Positions 8,823 to 18,656 of a stretch of 22,500 nt of DNA are shown here, one piece after another. Under the pieces are notes generated by a model that had not been told where the DNA came from, made no database searches, and was given only the letters and a program-made list of their open reading frames with translations. Position 1 is the first letter of the stretch; every line of letters begins with the position of its first letter. A program made the translations under genes and the position numbers. Origin of the DNA: Paulinella micropora (Eukaryota; Cercozoa; Imbricatea; Euglyphida; Paulinellidae); NCBI GenBank assembly GCA_019918135.1, contig WBZZ01002612.1:22501-45000 (forward strand), read 5' to 3'.

Positions 8823-8828
8823 CAAGGT

Positions 8829-8866
8829 GGGGGGGGGGGGGTTGTAAAGAGAGAGAGAGAGAGAGA
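8829..8866. repeat. G13 run followed by (GA)n
   Basis: Thirteen G at 8829-8841, then about nine GA units. Low-complexity DNA prone to length errors. Confidence 0.9.
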
Positions 8867-9015
8867 AGGAGGTGACCCAAAAAAAGATAACCACCTTGTG
8901 GTACCCCGGCCTAAACCGGGGTACGTTGATGACGGAGTGTTGACGGGCCAGCACCCGCCAGTGACGCACCCAACGGAAAGTCGCCACCAAGTAGAACTTC
9001 TGGGGTTGCTCCTAA

Positions 9016-9085
9016 AAGAAGAAGAAGAAGAAGAAGAAGAAGAAGGAGAAGAAGAAGAACGAAAAAAAAAAAGGAGGGGGGGGGG
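9016..9085. repeat. (GAA)n, A-run and G-run
   Basis: About thirteen GAA-like units, then a long A run and GGAGG followed by a G run of about nine. Read on the minus strand this would encode poly-Ser or poly-Leu, which I do not accept as protein. Confidence 0.9.
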
Positions 9086-9088
9086 CAC

Positions 9089-9821
9089 CTCCTCGGGCTT
9101 TGCACGTTTTCTTTTTTTGACAACGTGATCTTTGTCCTTCAGGATTGTCGCAACCCTCCTCAATTCTGACTTGTAAGCAGTCAGGACGCTCACGTCCATA
9201 TCCACACTTGGTGGCTGCCCGGTGATGGCAGAAGCGATGTTATGTAAGTCGGGGAACCCCACCACCAAAACACCCCGGAACGGCAGTGACGGGTCGTCAC
9301 TGATCGTGTCGTAGACGATGTTAACGCCCGTGCCCTCTTTGAGGGCACGGACGGTACTGGGGGGATGTTCAAAGTCCGACATCACTTTGAAATCAAGGTT
9401 GCTTTTTGCACCCCGCCTAAGAGTAATGGCAGATAGAACTTGCTGTCCTAAGGCACGACGTGCCAGGGCTACCGGGGTTTGCCGGGGGAGCAAAAACAAG
9501 TCTTGGTAGCTATTGAATTTTGTTTTTGGCCTAATGCCAGGTCTGGGGGGGGGCTGCTGCCACGTTGTGCAGTCAGACCTCCCTACGTTCGGTGCGGAGG
9601 GGGGAGCGGGACCCCTCCACCCCAACGTGCTGGGGCCAGGCAGCATAAATGACGCGGCGCAAGGTAACCGCGTATTCCTCCCCAGGAACCGCAGCAGGCC
9701 ACCCCACATTCCACCCCTCGACCAAGTCAGTGAGCTGACGCTCTGACATGAGGTCGGCGAAGTGGGGAGGGCCAAAGACGGGGTCGTTCACCAAAGGAAG
9801 CGCAGCCTGCATGTAGACACC
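9089..9821 (-). pseudogene. Unrecognised protein exon, frameshifted
   Basis: On the minus strand an acceptor with a polypyrimidine tract (TATTTTTTTCAG) ends at 9822, and the exon opens GVYMQAALPL. The first part contains HFADLMSERQLTDLVEGW and YAVTLRRVIYAAWPQHVGVE. The reading then moves to another frame within 9545-9660, where G/C homopolymers lie (G9 at 9545-9553, G6 at 9599-9604). It continues KTKFNSYQDLFLLP, FRGVLVVGFPDLHNIASA and SELRRVATILKDKDHVVKKR. The last convincing codons are KPEE at about 9089, beside a possible GTG donor. Both halves have normal amino-acid composition, so one broken coding exon is more likely than chance. Family unknown. The upstream exon is not identified. Confidence 0.5.
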
Positions 9822-10850
9822 CTGAAAAAAATACAAATTTATCATCAGATTCCAAGAGCACCTCATATACAACAAGAACAAACACAGAAAAGCAAAAAAG
9901 ACTACATATAGCACATAGGTGAATGTGAACAACGAGAGAGACACAAAAACCAAAAAAATGGATAAATACAAGCATACATGTCGTGAGTGGCAACGGAAAA
10001 CGTGAATGAAAATGTGAATTGAAGGGGGGGATTACTTGGGGGACATGTAAATACAATGTAGGAACACAGGTCAAGGCAAGGGGAAAGGTATTTGACACAA
10101 ACACATAAAGTAGTTGCAGAAAAAAAAAGTGCACAGACAGATAAGGAAAACAAGGCTGACAAGGACAAGGAAAACAAACATAAAAACACACGTTTTGTGC
10201 ATGTTCAAGACAGCCAACATGTAAGCTAAGAGAAAACAAAGAAAACAGGTATAGGATACATGTATTTCACAAGAGTGCCAAGTAGGGCAAACAGTAACAA
10301 GACAGAAACAGAATAACGACATTTCACAACCCCCTCTCACAGCGAAAACAAACACACCAACTAGTACACCAATCATGCACACAAGCATTTTTCAATCACA
10401 CAACATGCATACAACAACAATACACAAAAATTTGCAATAAAACAACATGCAGGGACAACAAAAGGGACGAAAACAAAATGGCGGACAGCAACAGGAGGCA
10501 GCAACTTTATGCTGTCCGTTATAGGGGAAAAAAGCACATGCACACACAAATTTCTATGCAAAAGTGGACAAACACAGTATGGGAACATATGAGAACACAA
10601 AGCACAGCAAGATATAATGTGTAGGCAACAGAAGGGAAGAAAAACAAGATGGTGGCAAGCATTTTCAAAAAAAGCACGTAACACAAGCAAACACATGCAA
10701 TTTTGAAAGCACAAAACAAAAAATTGGTAGGGAAGCGTATGGTTGGTGTTGGAAGACAGAATGTACAAAAACATTTGAATTTAGTACAGTAGACACAATA
10801 AAAACACAAGACAAAAATCACACAAACCGACTTTGCTCTCAAAAAAAAAA
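9822..10850. other. 1-kb strand-asymmetric A/C-rich tract
   Basis: The plus strand is strikingly rich in A with C and G, and poor in T (many AAAACACA, GACAAGGACAAGG words). On the minus strand this is T/G/C-rich and gives long Cys/Phe/Leu-rich artefactual ORFs. It is best explained as a minus-strand intron or untranslated tract. No exon could be placed inside it with confidence. Confidence 0.45.
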
Positions 10851-10852
10851 AA

Positions 10853-10987
10853 TTCAAAACCTTGTTTTGGACAAATCAATGTCCCTTCTGTGAACACGGC
10901 CCGGAGGGAATGCGGCAATTTGTGGATAAATGTACGCAATGTACGCAAAATCCCGGAACAAACAACTTTGCTGACGTCGTTCATTAA
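10853..10987 (+). CDS. Possible terminal exon with CPFC...CTQC zinc-binding pair
   Basis: In one plus frame ending at TAA 10985-10987, the reading QCPFCEHGPEGMRQFVDKC then CTQC gives two CxxC pairs 16 residues apart, a pattern typical of a small zinc-binding module. The composition is protein-like, unlike the flanking low-complexity DNA. The start is undefined because the frame runs into an A12 stretch upstream, so an acceptor or frameshift must lie there. It converges on the minus-strand gene ending at 11083. Confidence 0.3.
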   Translation, partial: FKTLFWTNQCPFCEHGPEGMRQFVDKCTQCTQNPGTNNFADVVH

Positions 10988-11082
10988 AACTACTAAAATT
11001 TTTTTCAAGCTAATTAAAGTAGTTTAAAAAGGATCATGCAAACTTCAATAATACATAATTTTATTAAAATCGATTCAGCAGC

Positions 11083-11859
11083 TCACTTAACTTTGTTTTT
11101 GATGTTTAAAATTACATATGCGACAACAGAGGGACCTAACCCGATCACAGGTGAAGACGAAGACGACCTAGTTGAAGTAGGCGAGGGTAGGGCCGCCTGC
11201 TGATGCGAACGCTGAATGTACTTGGTTATCTTTACATTCAGCTTGTCGGCTGTCTTTGGGAAGGTCTCGTCCCAGTCGCACTTGATTTCGCCTCAAACAT
11301 GCAACAATCACAGCAAGTATGTACACAGTTGTACACAACTAATTATGTATAGCACCGTTGTTTACCTGCTGGATTCGCGTACTTGCTCTCGAGTGCATCT
11401 GCCAGGCCAGAAGGCACCCAGGCGAAGAAGTACAGTTCACTCGCGCAGGATATCTCTACTTCCTGCGTTGCATGAGAGTGGTATGAATAGGCAAAGCGGA
11501 AGTACTCTTTGACAGTTGTTGCCATGACAAGTTGACGCAGAATCTTGCCGAGGCGAAGGTGCGTCTCCGGCTTTGCCATATAATCCTTGCCAGCCGCAGA
11601 CACAAACCACCCCCACTTACCAGGGGTGCACGGGACTCCTCCCACCTTGATCTCTGGTAGCGCCATAGTGCGAGGAACAGCATCCTGCTTCCCGAGCAGC
11701 AATGTAGCATTCTCCAACGAGTAGTCCAGCTTGCGACTAACGGTAGAGGAAGTCCTGCCACCGGTCCGGGTGCATAAGTTCTACCTACATACGCACCGAG
11801 TGCACAATGGCTACCTATGTACATACATAGATTATGATATTTTTCTTTTTTTTCTTTTA

Positions 11860-11890
<31 letters not shown>

Positions 11891-12363
11891 CTTTTTTCCT
11901 TTCTTTTTCTTTCTTTTTTTTTCTTTTCTTTTCTTTTTTATTTTCCTTTTTTTCATTTCTTTTTTCTTTTCTTTTCTTTTCTTTCCTTTCTTTTCTTTTC
12001 TTTTTTTCTTTTTTTTCTTTTCTTTTCTTTTCTTTTTTTCCTTTTCTTTTTTCTTTTCTTTTTTCATTTTCTTTTCTTTTTTCTTTTTTTTTCTTTTCTT
12101 TTCTTTTTATTTTCTTTTCTTTTCTTTTTCTTCTTTTTTTCCTTTTTTCCTTTCTTTTTTTTCTTTTCCTTTCTTTCTTTTTCTTTTTTTTCCCCCTTTT
12201 TTCTCCCTTTTGTGTGTGTGTTTTTTTGTCTGTTTTTTTAAATAGTAGTAGTAGTAGAAGTAGTAGTAGCAGTAGTAGTAGCAGTAGTAGTAGCAGAAGT
12301 AGTAGTAGTAGTAGTAGTAATAGCAGTAGTAGTAGTAGTAGTAGTAGTAGTAGAAGTAGTAAT

Positions 12364-12395
<32 letters not shown>

Positions 12396-14251
12396 TAGTA
12401 GTATAAGTAGTAGTAGTTGTTTTTGTTGTTGTTGTTGTTGTTTTTGTAGTTATACCTAGTGATTATGCAAACATTTATTTCACCAATTTTTTTTTAATTT
12501 TTGGAGCCCAACCTACAACTAAAAAGTGAAAAATAAAAAATGCAGACTTATCATAAAGAGTCAGACAATTATATAACTCTCGTATAATAAAATGGTTCCC
12601 TCGAATAATGTGCCTAAGTTAGAATACTTATTTCTGAAATATCTGTGTAGTTTATGATTGAAAAAGAAAAGTTAAAAATTTGACATTTTCCACAAGTTCG
12701 AAAAAATCAAATTTCCATTTTCTAAAAATAATAATGGCACTTTCTATAACATATGATATGCCTCAATATAACACATTTAGAACATCTTTTATGGCTGAAC
12801 TTTAATCTTCATGATGTATTTTGTCTGGGAAGATATCTCACAAAAACTCATAAAATTGGTTAATTTTCTATGATGTCGTCTATGAAATGTTCAGTCAAAT
12901 TTCTAATCAAACATGCATGTAATAATTCTAAGCATATTAAGTTGCGTACAGGACTGATACACACTTGCTTCTTTGATTAGAATTATAAAATAAATGATTT
13001 ATAGGAAAATTCATGAGAAATTTCATAAAAAACTTTGCGTGAAATCCTAGAAATATCACTTTCACACAAATGCATATTTCGAAAAGTAAATAATGCAGAT
13101 CACACCAACCACTACAGATATTTCTAATTATAGGTAGGGAGTACTAAGTAAGCTACTTACATTTGGAGGAGCGAATCTGAATACCTTCTATTCATCTCTT
13201 CAAAACGTACTAGTAACAGTTATATTTACAATTTTCTATTTTTTCATTTTTGATAAATCAATATTTCAAACATAAAACAACACATATTACACAATATACT
13301 ATGCATATTTGTACAGCTAGGTAAGTATTCAAAAGCCACGTATTTTTAAATCAACGAACGCATGTATAATGATCCCACCCATACAATAAAAAATTAAAAA
13401 AACCAAAAAAAAAGTCTAATCATTTACATGCAATATATGTATGCATGGGTACGTGTATGTTTTTGTATGTATATGTATTTTTTTAATGCATACTAGATAT
13501 CTGTATATGCTAATACTTACATCTAAATTCATGCATCTTCCTACCTTTTAATTGCATTTTGAAAATATTATTTTTTACGATAAATTGCATTTTCACTGTT
13601 TTTGACGAGATCATGCACTCAAAATAGTATATATATATATATAATATATTCTTTTTTAGTTGCAGGGTCATAGGAGATTCTTATTTTTTATGTAGATCAC
13701 AGTGCTCGATAACAAAGCAAAAACGCTGACACTTCAAAACTGGAAAAAAAACAGAAAAGCAAAATTTGCGTAACATACATACATACATACATATAATATA
13801 CAAACACACATACATACACAAATACAAACAAACGTACCATGTACTGTCTCTTGGTGCCAGAAGTCACGAGGCCAGTGAACTTCAACATAAACGCAGGAAT
13901 CCCGAAGAACGCAGCAATCTTCTGCTGGTCAGTCATGGCAGACTGCGCAGCTGGCGAGGTAAAGTGCACTGACTGCGGCAGGAAGTTGCCGAAGACTTGG
14001 TACGATACGTCGGTCCCAGGGGCAGTTCGGTCCTTGGTATCAGTAGTCAAATCCTGCACTTCGACGTCGTTGTCGTTGCCAACCGAAGAACTTGCACCAG
14101 CAGCGGATGCATTGTCACCACCACCATTTGCGACAGCGGCCGCGTCCTTGACCTCCATGCTATCGTCGTGGTCGTCCATCTGCTCCAGTGCTGCGGTGTG
14201 AGCGATTGCAGCGTTGGCTGCAGTTGCAGCTTTGCGTGCGGCTCGCGGCAT
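11083..14251 (-). CDS. 345-residue protein of unknown family, three exons
   Basis: Minus-strand exons: 14251-13838 (ATG in an AAAACCATGCC context), 11780-11366, and 11291-11083 (TGA). The phases agree: phase 0 at the first junction, and one base plus two bases at the second, where the split codon is Gly. Intron 1 is 2,057 bases; intron 2 is 74 bases. The N-terminus is basic and Ala-rich (MPRAARKAATAANAA), followed by an acidic, disordered-looking region (QMDDHDDSMEVKD). Two segments look folded: FGNFLPQSVHFTSPAAQSAM with FFGIPAFMLKFTGLV in exon 1, and GVPCTPGKWGWFVSAAGKDY through ELYFFAWVPSGLADAL in exon 2. The C-terminus is Ser-rich, then VVAYVILNIKNKVK. No known domain seen. In-frame ATG alternatives exist upstream of 14251. 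The exon 2 acceptor (GTAG then AAC) is chosen on phase and is the least certain junction. Confidence 0.6.
11834..12232. repeat. About 400-bp CTTTT-type polypyrimidine tract
   Basis: Almost pure T/C on the plus strand (CTTTT, CTTTTT units), so pure A/G on the transcribed sense strand of the minus gene. It lies in intron 1 of the 345-residue gene. A mirror-symmetric tract of this length can form triplex (H-) DNA. The Phe/Ser-rich and Lys/Glu-rich ORFs here are artefacts. Confidence 0.95.
12243..12447. repeat. (TAG)n then (TTG)n trinucleotide repeats
   Basis: About 175 bases of TAG units with AGC/AGA interruptions, passing directly into TTG units at 12417-12447. It lies in the same intron as the adjacent polypyrimidine tract. 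Confidence 0.95.
12448..13680. other. AT-rich intronic sequence without recognisable genes
   Basis: This is the remainder of intron 1 of the minus-strand gene. It is AT-rich with a short (TA)n run at 13628-13643 and scattered ATGTATGT words. No open frame or RNA gene was seen on either strand. Confidence 0.6.
13773..13794. repeat. (CATA)n near the donor of intron 1
   Basis: Five CATA units within 65 bases of the donor at 13837. The tetranucleotide also fills the introns of the zinc-finger gene. Confidence 0.85.
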
Positions 14252-14453
14252 GGTTAAAACCTCAACACATGTACAGACAAACAGACGTAGTGTGCAGGCT
14301 TGTAATAAGGACACTGGCTCTCTCGAGTCTCTCTCGAGTTGGCTCTCAAGTCGATTATGAAGGTGTCACAAAAAAAAAATCAAAAAATCAAAAAAACAGC
14401 GTGCTTCTCCACCGCCAGAAAGCTTCAAAAAACTCACAAAAACGCCCCAAAAA

Positions 14454-14474
14454 ATGGTCACAAAAAGTGACCAT
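14454..14474. other. Perfect hairpin between divergent genes
   Basis: ATGGTCAC and GTGACCAT flank a five-A loop, giving an 8-bp perfect stem. It lies in the roughly 490-base interval between the minus-strand start at 14251 and the plus-strand coding region at 14739. A regulatory or protein-binding palindrome is possible but unproven. Confidence 0.5.
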
Positions 14475-14738
14475 GGCCTGAACTTTTTTTAAACCTGGTT
14501 TTACGGTGTATGACAGGCCGCACAGACCTACATTTCCTTTTTGCAGGTGGCGGTTGAAATTTTTCAAACCGCCGCACACTCTCGCCAAAACTCTCACAAA
14601 AACACTCACCAAAACGCTCCACCATACTTTGCACGCTTGGTATGCATGCATTCATGCTTCCACTTCATCCAAAACGCACAATCGAATGCCCAAGCCTTGC
14701 CCAGCGTCCCTATGGTTTCTTTATGTCTGTCCCTGTAG

Positions 14739-15180
14739 GTACCGGCATGAGAAAGAGGAAGCAAGAAAGGAAGGATCAGAGGCAGCGGTCGACGAGTTGA
14801 AGGCTGAGGTCTCATGCGTTGCATCTGTTCTTGCTTACTTATTGCTGCCTATTGCACAGGTAGCAAGGGGCTTGGGTGTGGCCGCCTTTTCTGCCCCTGT
14901 TACTTTCGTTTCCGGCGACTTCGGGGCCTCTGACGACGTGGTGGCTGACATGGTGGCATACAGAGGCACTGCCTCGTCTACTTCTGCACCTGCAGCTGCT
15001 CTTGTGCCCCCCCCCCCCCCCCCCCCCCAGCCGCCCCAGCCTAAGCGAGACTGTCTGGCATTCGAACGCATTCAGGTTGACGAAGAGGAAGGACTGCAAG
15101 TGAGTTTTACGGTTCGAGACAGAGAGAGTTTGAGACGGCCACCTCCAGTAGACGACCGTGCTTTGGTGGCAACCAAGTGA
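14739..15180 (+). CDS. Unrecognised protein with a polyproline run
   Basis: An acceptor (TCTGTCCCTGTAG) at 14726-14738 opens the exon. The charged start RHEKEEARKEGSEAAVDELK looks helical, followed by a hydrophobic segment VASVLAYLLLPIAQVARGLG that could be membrane-associated. Then come an Ala/Ser/Thr-rich part, a polyproline stretch encoded by C22 at 15007-15028, and a charged C-terminus (FERIQVDEEEGLQVSF, ending ALVATK). The stop at 15178 overlaps an ATG at 15180. GTGAGT at about 15100 is a strong donor motif inside the ORF, so the true exon may end there. The C22 run also makes the frame uncertain. No family identified. Confidence 0.4.
15007..15028 (+). repeat. C22 homopolymer
   Basis: Twenty-two consecutive C inside the ORF above. 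It is translated as proline in any frame and is unreliable in length. Confidence 0.95.
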
Positions 15181-15938
15181 TGGATATCTTAGGTGCCGAG
15201 TCCGGCAGGCTGTACAGTGAAAATAGTATTATAATTGAACTGGCTAAATGGGGTTTCGCTGCGATTACACGCATCAGGCAGGACACCAAAGCTATTTCCA
15301 TACTCACGCCATCTTCCACGCCAGCACATGTGAATTCCATGCAGTTCAAGAGTTATTCAAGCTCACTTCTCGGTCGGCCACCTTGCTTGATTTGCAGAAT
15401 TTGCAGTCTCTGTCTCCATTTGAGGGCGTCCTTCGAAAATACTCTGGTCACATTCGATCCCATCCTTCAGCTTTTGGGAATGGATGCCCATGGTGTTGAG
15501 TTTTACATGTCTGAAAAGCACCCAAGCGGTGACAGGCACATCAAGAATGGGACTCTTTACATTATTTTTGTTGCGATGACTAAAGTCTATGATGATTTTT
15601 GCTCCAGATACTTTGATTTTATTCTGCCCGAAATATATAGGAAGATCATGGCTGGGGAGACGGTCCGGTTCGTTCCCAAGTGCAAGCGCAGAAGGGGTCA
15701 GGAGCAGTTGCGCCTTGCCTATCAGTCGGGTGATGACGAGGTCTGGGAATGCAGGAAATGTGATCCACTAACTTACTATGTTTTACACATCGAGCATCGA
15801 GGAAAGAAGCACATATGCAGGAGCAGTACTGGGGGTGCACAGCCACACAAGATGGTGCAGCAGGAGGTGTTCGGCCAAGCCATTTCCGTTTCCTTGGACG
15901 AGCAGCCAAAGAGATTGCAAAAAATCTGCAGGTGTTAG
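15180..15938 (+). pseudogene. Unrecognised coding region with mixed frames
   Basis: The open frame 15180-15938 (252 residues) has convincing ends: IIIELAKWGFAAITRIRQ near the start, and FVAMTKVYDDFCSRYFDFIL with EVWECRKCD in the second half. In the middle (15340-15500) another plus frame reads better (HAVQELFKLTSRSATLLDLQ then FGNGCPWC). This suggests two compensating frameshifts or an intron. Cys pairs in both frames hint at zinc binding. It lies in the same orientation as, and overlapping, the preceding ORF, and upstream of the transposase remnant, so it may be the N-terminal part of that element's protein. Confidence 0.35.
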
Positions 15939-16177
15939 TAGATTACCAACAGCAGAGGGCTAGTTTCATTGCAGTCTGCATCATTCTGTTTCGCCTCGTC
16001 AACAGTCGCGTATCGTTTCCTCCGAACCGTGAGAATTGCAATTGTGTCCCATTATTCTGTTACTGTGTCGCGCAGTGCTTTCCTTCATGTCCCAGCATAA
16101 CTTGTTTTATTTGTTTGCTTTGTCACGAGTGGGCGGGCCCACCATTTTGCTGTCTGCTTTTGTCGTGTTCTCATTAA

Positions 16178-17494
16178 GAGCACGGCATAGACAAACAGCA
16201 CAGTTCAAATGCAACAAACCCTCTTGTATTTAGGACTCCGGTTTACAATCCCATTACGCAGATACGGCTCAAGGTACCCGAATTGAGACTTTGGTGGTAT
16301 CGTCAACTTGCTTCTTTTTTTGAGCGCCCATTTCTTGTGTCAGAGTGGAAGGTAACTGTCATACCTTCACTTCGTTCAGAATGGACAAGGTTAATAAACC
16401 TGATATGGATATTGGATCGTACCGGCAAGCAGAAAAGGCAAACCAAAAGGCTAGCTGCACTGCAGGATCGGGAGGAGAAGTTGCGGCGCGAAAACAAGTC
16501 ACTCTCAGACTTGGACGAACAGGAGAGGACAGAGATTCGACTTTTTTTAACTAAGTTTGAATTCCACACGCGCGCAAAAAATAATAAACGTTTTTACGAC
16601 GAGGATTTAAAGCTTTGCGCGCGAGACTTGTCCTATATTCTCATGGTTATTGACTTCTCTCGTATGACAGTGGGGGGAGGAAATACAGATGATGTCAACG
16701 ATTGTATCGCGGTGATGATACGAGGTGATGGTGATGGCGGAGTGAAGAGGGAGTACGTTGACACATTTCCGCATCGCGCAGACAAAGATCCCAACAATGA
16801 CTACTTTTTTTCCGGGAGTGGCTAGAAATTATACTTGAGAGTCTGGTCAGAGTTATTACTCTGCCTGTCCAAGTGACTAACTTAATAGTTTGGTCAGATG
16901 GAGGGAGAAAGCACTTCAAACAAAAGCATGCCTTGGCTGAATTCAGTTTGATAATGCGCAAACATCCTTGCATTCAATTTGCGCAATGGAATTTTTAGGC
17001 ATCAAATCACGGAAAAGGACTTTGTGACTCACACGCCGGTAAAATAGCTCAAGCTGTAGCTTTTCATAACGAATATATCTGGCAATCTTCCCGCGATCTT
17101 GCTGATCAAGAAGAATCTCTCCAATTCTGTTCCTCGTTTTCTTCGGGCTCCAATCAACAGGTCCCCCATACTTAAGCACGCTGTTGCCTGCATTCCTGAT
17201 TTGTGGCAGCTTCATTGCTTTGAGGCAATGCCAACTCCAGGAAAGCTGAGAGTTTCACAGTTTCGTGACTCAAAGCGACAGATTTTTACTTTCAAACCTG
17301 AACGTTCGAATGTACTACCAAAGCCAAATTGGCTTCCTTCCGCAGCGGCGCTGGCATGCATTTTAATGCCGGCTGCGCTTCCGATAATATGGCTTGATGA
17401 ACAATCAGCTTTGGCGATTCCTGCAATGCCTGCAGCAGTTCCTGCTGCAAATCATCGAGGAAGAGGAAATGTGCGCAGGACGGGGTGCACGTAG
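16178..17494 (+). pseudogene. Decayed DDE/RNase H-like transposase
   Basis: The first frame (16178-16825) carries VFRTPVYNPITQIRLKVPEL, a basic coiled region (REEKLRRENKSLSDLDEQE), and LCARDLSYILMVIDFSRM with a candidate catalytic Asp at 16652. At the T7 run 16805-16811 the reading moves to another frame: REWLEIILESLV, then LIVWSDGGRKHFKQKHAL with a second Asp at 16897. An in-frame TAG at 16996 interrupts it before ASNHGKGLCDSHAGKIAQA. A further shift before 17173 leads to DLWQLHCFEAMPTPGKLRV up to 17494. The order DFS, W-S-D-G-G-x-x-H-F-K, H-G-K-G-x-x-D matches, from memory, a widespread uncharacterised transposase-like family of invertebrates and protists. Two frameshifts plus one stop indicate a dead copy unless they are assembly errors. 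Confidence 0.65.
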
Positions 17495-17521
17495 ACGTGG
17501 TGGTAATAATAACAGAAGGCG

Positions 17522-18130
17522 AAGAAGCTGACTTTTAAGTCACTTGCACATCAAGTTCAACAAAAATTATTAAAGTTTCTATCATATTTTATTGATAAAC
17601 TCAAACGTTTGAATTAAATAAGTGTTATTAATCATAAAAATATATTTTCTTTCAATGCACAACAAAAAAAAGAAAAAAATTAGTTACCTTGACTATAATG
17701 TATTGATAGGCTGCATGAAAATTACGACTGTTTTCAACTGTTGTAAGTTCAAAATTTGAATTTAAATTTTGAAAAATATGATGTATTTAGTTTAATATCA
17801 TCGAGAAATACTATTTCCATGATTTTTGTGTGAAAAAAACAATGTCTTCAAGTTGTGATAGAGTCGCGGAGTGAAGCGGAGTGGTTTGGTAAGTGGCATC
17901 AAAAACTGACCGTTACATCAATAGAAAATTTGAAATTTGAATGTTTTTTCAATCCAAATAACTAAAATGTTGATTTTACATGAAAAGCAGTTGATTTTAA
18001 TTATTAATATCATAATTTGAAAAACTCAAAATTTCAGCAAAATGTTTTGAGAAACATTTTGCATTATATCCTGTCACATGCACTGCTTGCTGCTGTATCG
18101 CATGATATCCTGTCATCAGACCAGGTGACC
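17522..18130. other. AT-rich noncoding region
   Basis: No open frame of note. It contains several AATTTGAAATTTGAA-like words and a short GC island near 17862-17895 (GTCGCGGAGTGAAGCGGAGT) that does not fold into a recognisable tRNA. Confidence 0.5.
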
Positions 18131-18560
18131 AGGATTGTGAGAAGTTCCAGTGTGTGATTTTTGATTTTCAATAAGGCAATTTGCTGAACTACAAACTATT
18201 TAATAAAATTGCACGGTGGCTAGAACCCAAGCAAGTATACACTGCAAAAAAAAAGCAGTACAGTAATCATCAACATTAATAATCCTTAGTACTTTTTTTT
18301 GCAGTTATGAGTGTACAGCTGTTACTAGTATTTATTTCGGCATGAATACTAAAGTAATTTATTGTAGCGCTTGGTTGAATATAACTTGGAGCAGGGAGAT
18401 CGAAGGGCCCGGGGGGGGGGGTACCAGGGGAAAGACTGTGACTCTGTCAAAAAAAACATGAAAATATCAGTTTTTTGTGTGACATACTCATCAAGTTAAC
18501 GATTGTGTCACAACATATTCCCTGATGGGATATAATCATTAAATTTATGATATTCTCACA
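18131..18560 (+). repeat. Copy A of a noncoding direct repeat
   Basis: Three blocks match copy B at 19767-20024 in the same order and orientation: AGGATTGTGA through TTTAATAAAATTG (18131-18211), TTGAATATAACTT (18373-18387 area), and TTTTTTGTG...ATACTCATCAAGTTAA onward (18471-18560). Relative to copy B it contains about 157 extra bases (18212-18368) that themselves show an imperfect inverted pair, CACTGCAAAAAAAAAGCAG versus CTTTTTTTTGCAGTTATGAG. Confidence 0.75.
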
Positions 18561-18621
18561 AAAACGTAATTTATACATGTCACAATACAATTGTGTTACA
18601 TAATCACAAATATTATTGTCA
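18438..18621. repeat. Palindromic 13-mer array, copy A
   Basis: Matches or near-matches to RTGAYAWWRTCAC lie at 18438, 18479, 18499, 18547, 18595 and about 18609. They are spaced 14-48 bases and are more degenerate than in copy B. Confidence 0.6.
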
Positions 18622-18656
18622 CAGCACCATACCAAGCTAATGCCACCCCCGTGTAG

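Noticed and set aside
9727..10857. Cys/Phe/Leu-rich minus-strand ORFs that look like membrane proteins
   Set aside because: They arise from the skewed T-rich composition of this strand; frames overlap with equal quality and no motif stands out.
11456..12459. Lys/Glu-rich minus ORF and Phe/Ser-rich plus ORFs up to 242 codons
   Set aside because: They translate the polypyrimidine and TAG microsatellites in an intron.
17862..17900. Possible tRNA or small structured RNA in a GC island
   Set aside because: GTCGCGGAGTGAAGCGGAGT does not extend into a cloverleaf or any RNA I recognise.
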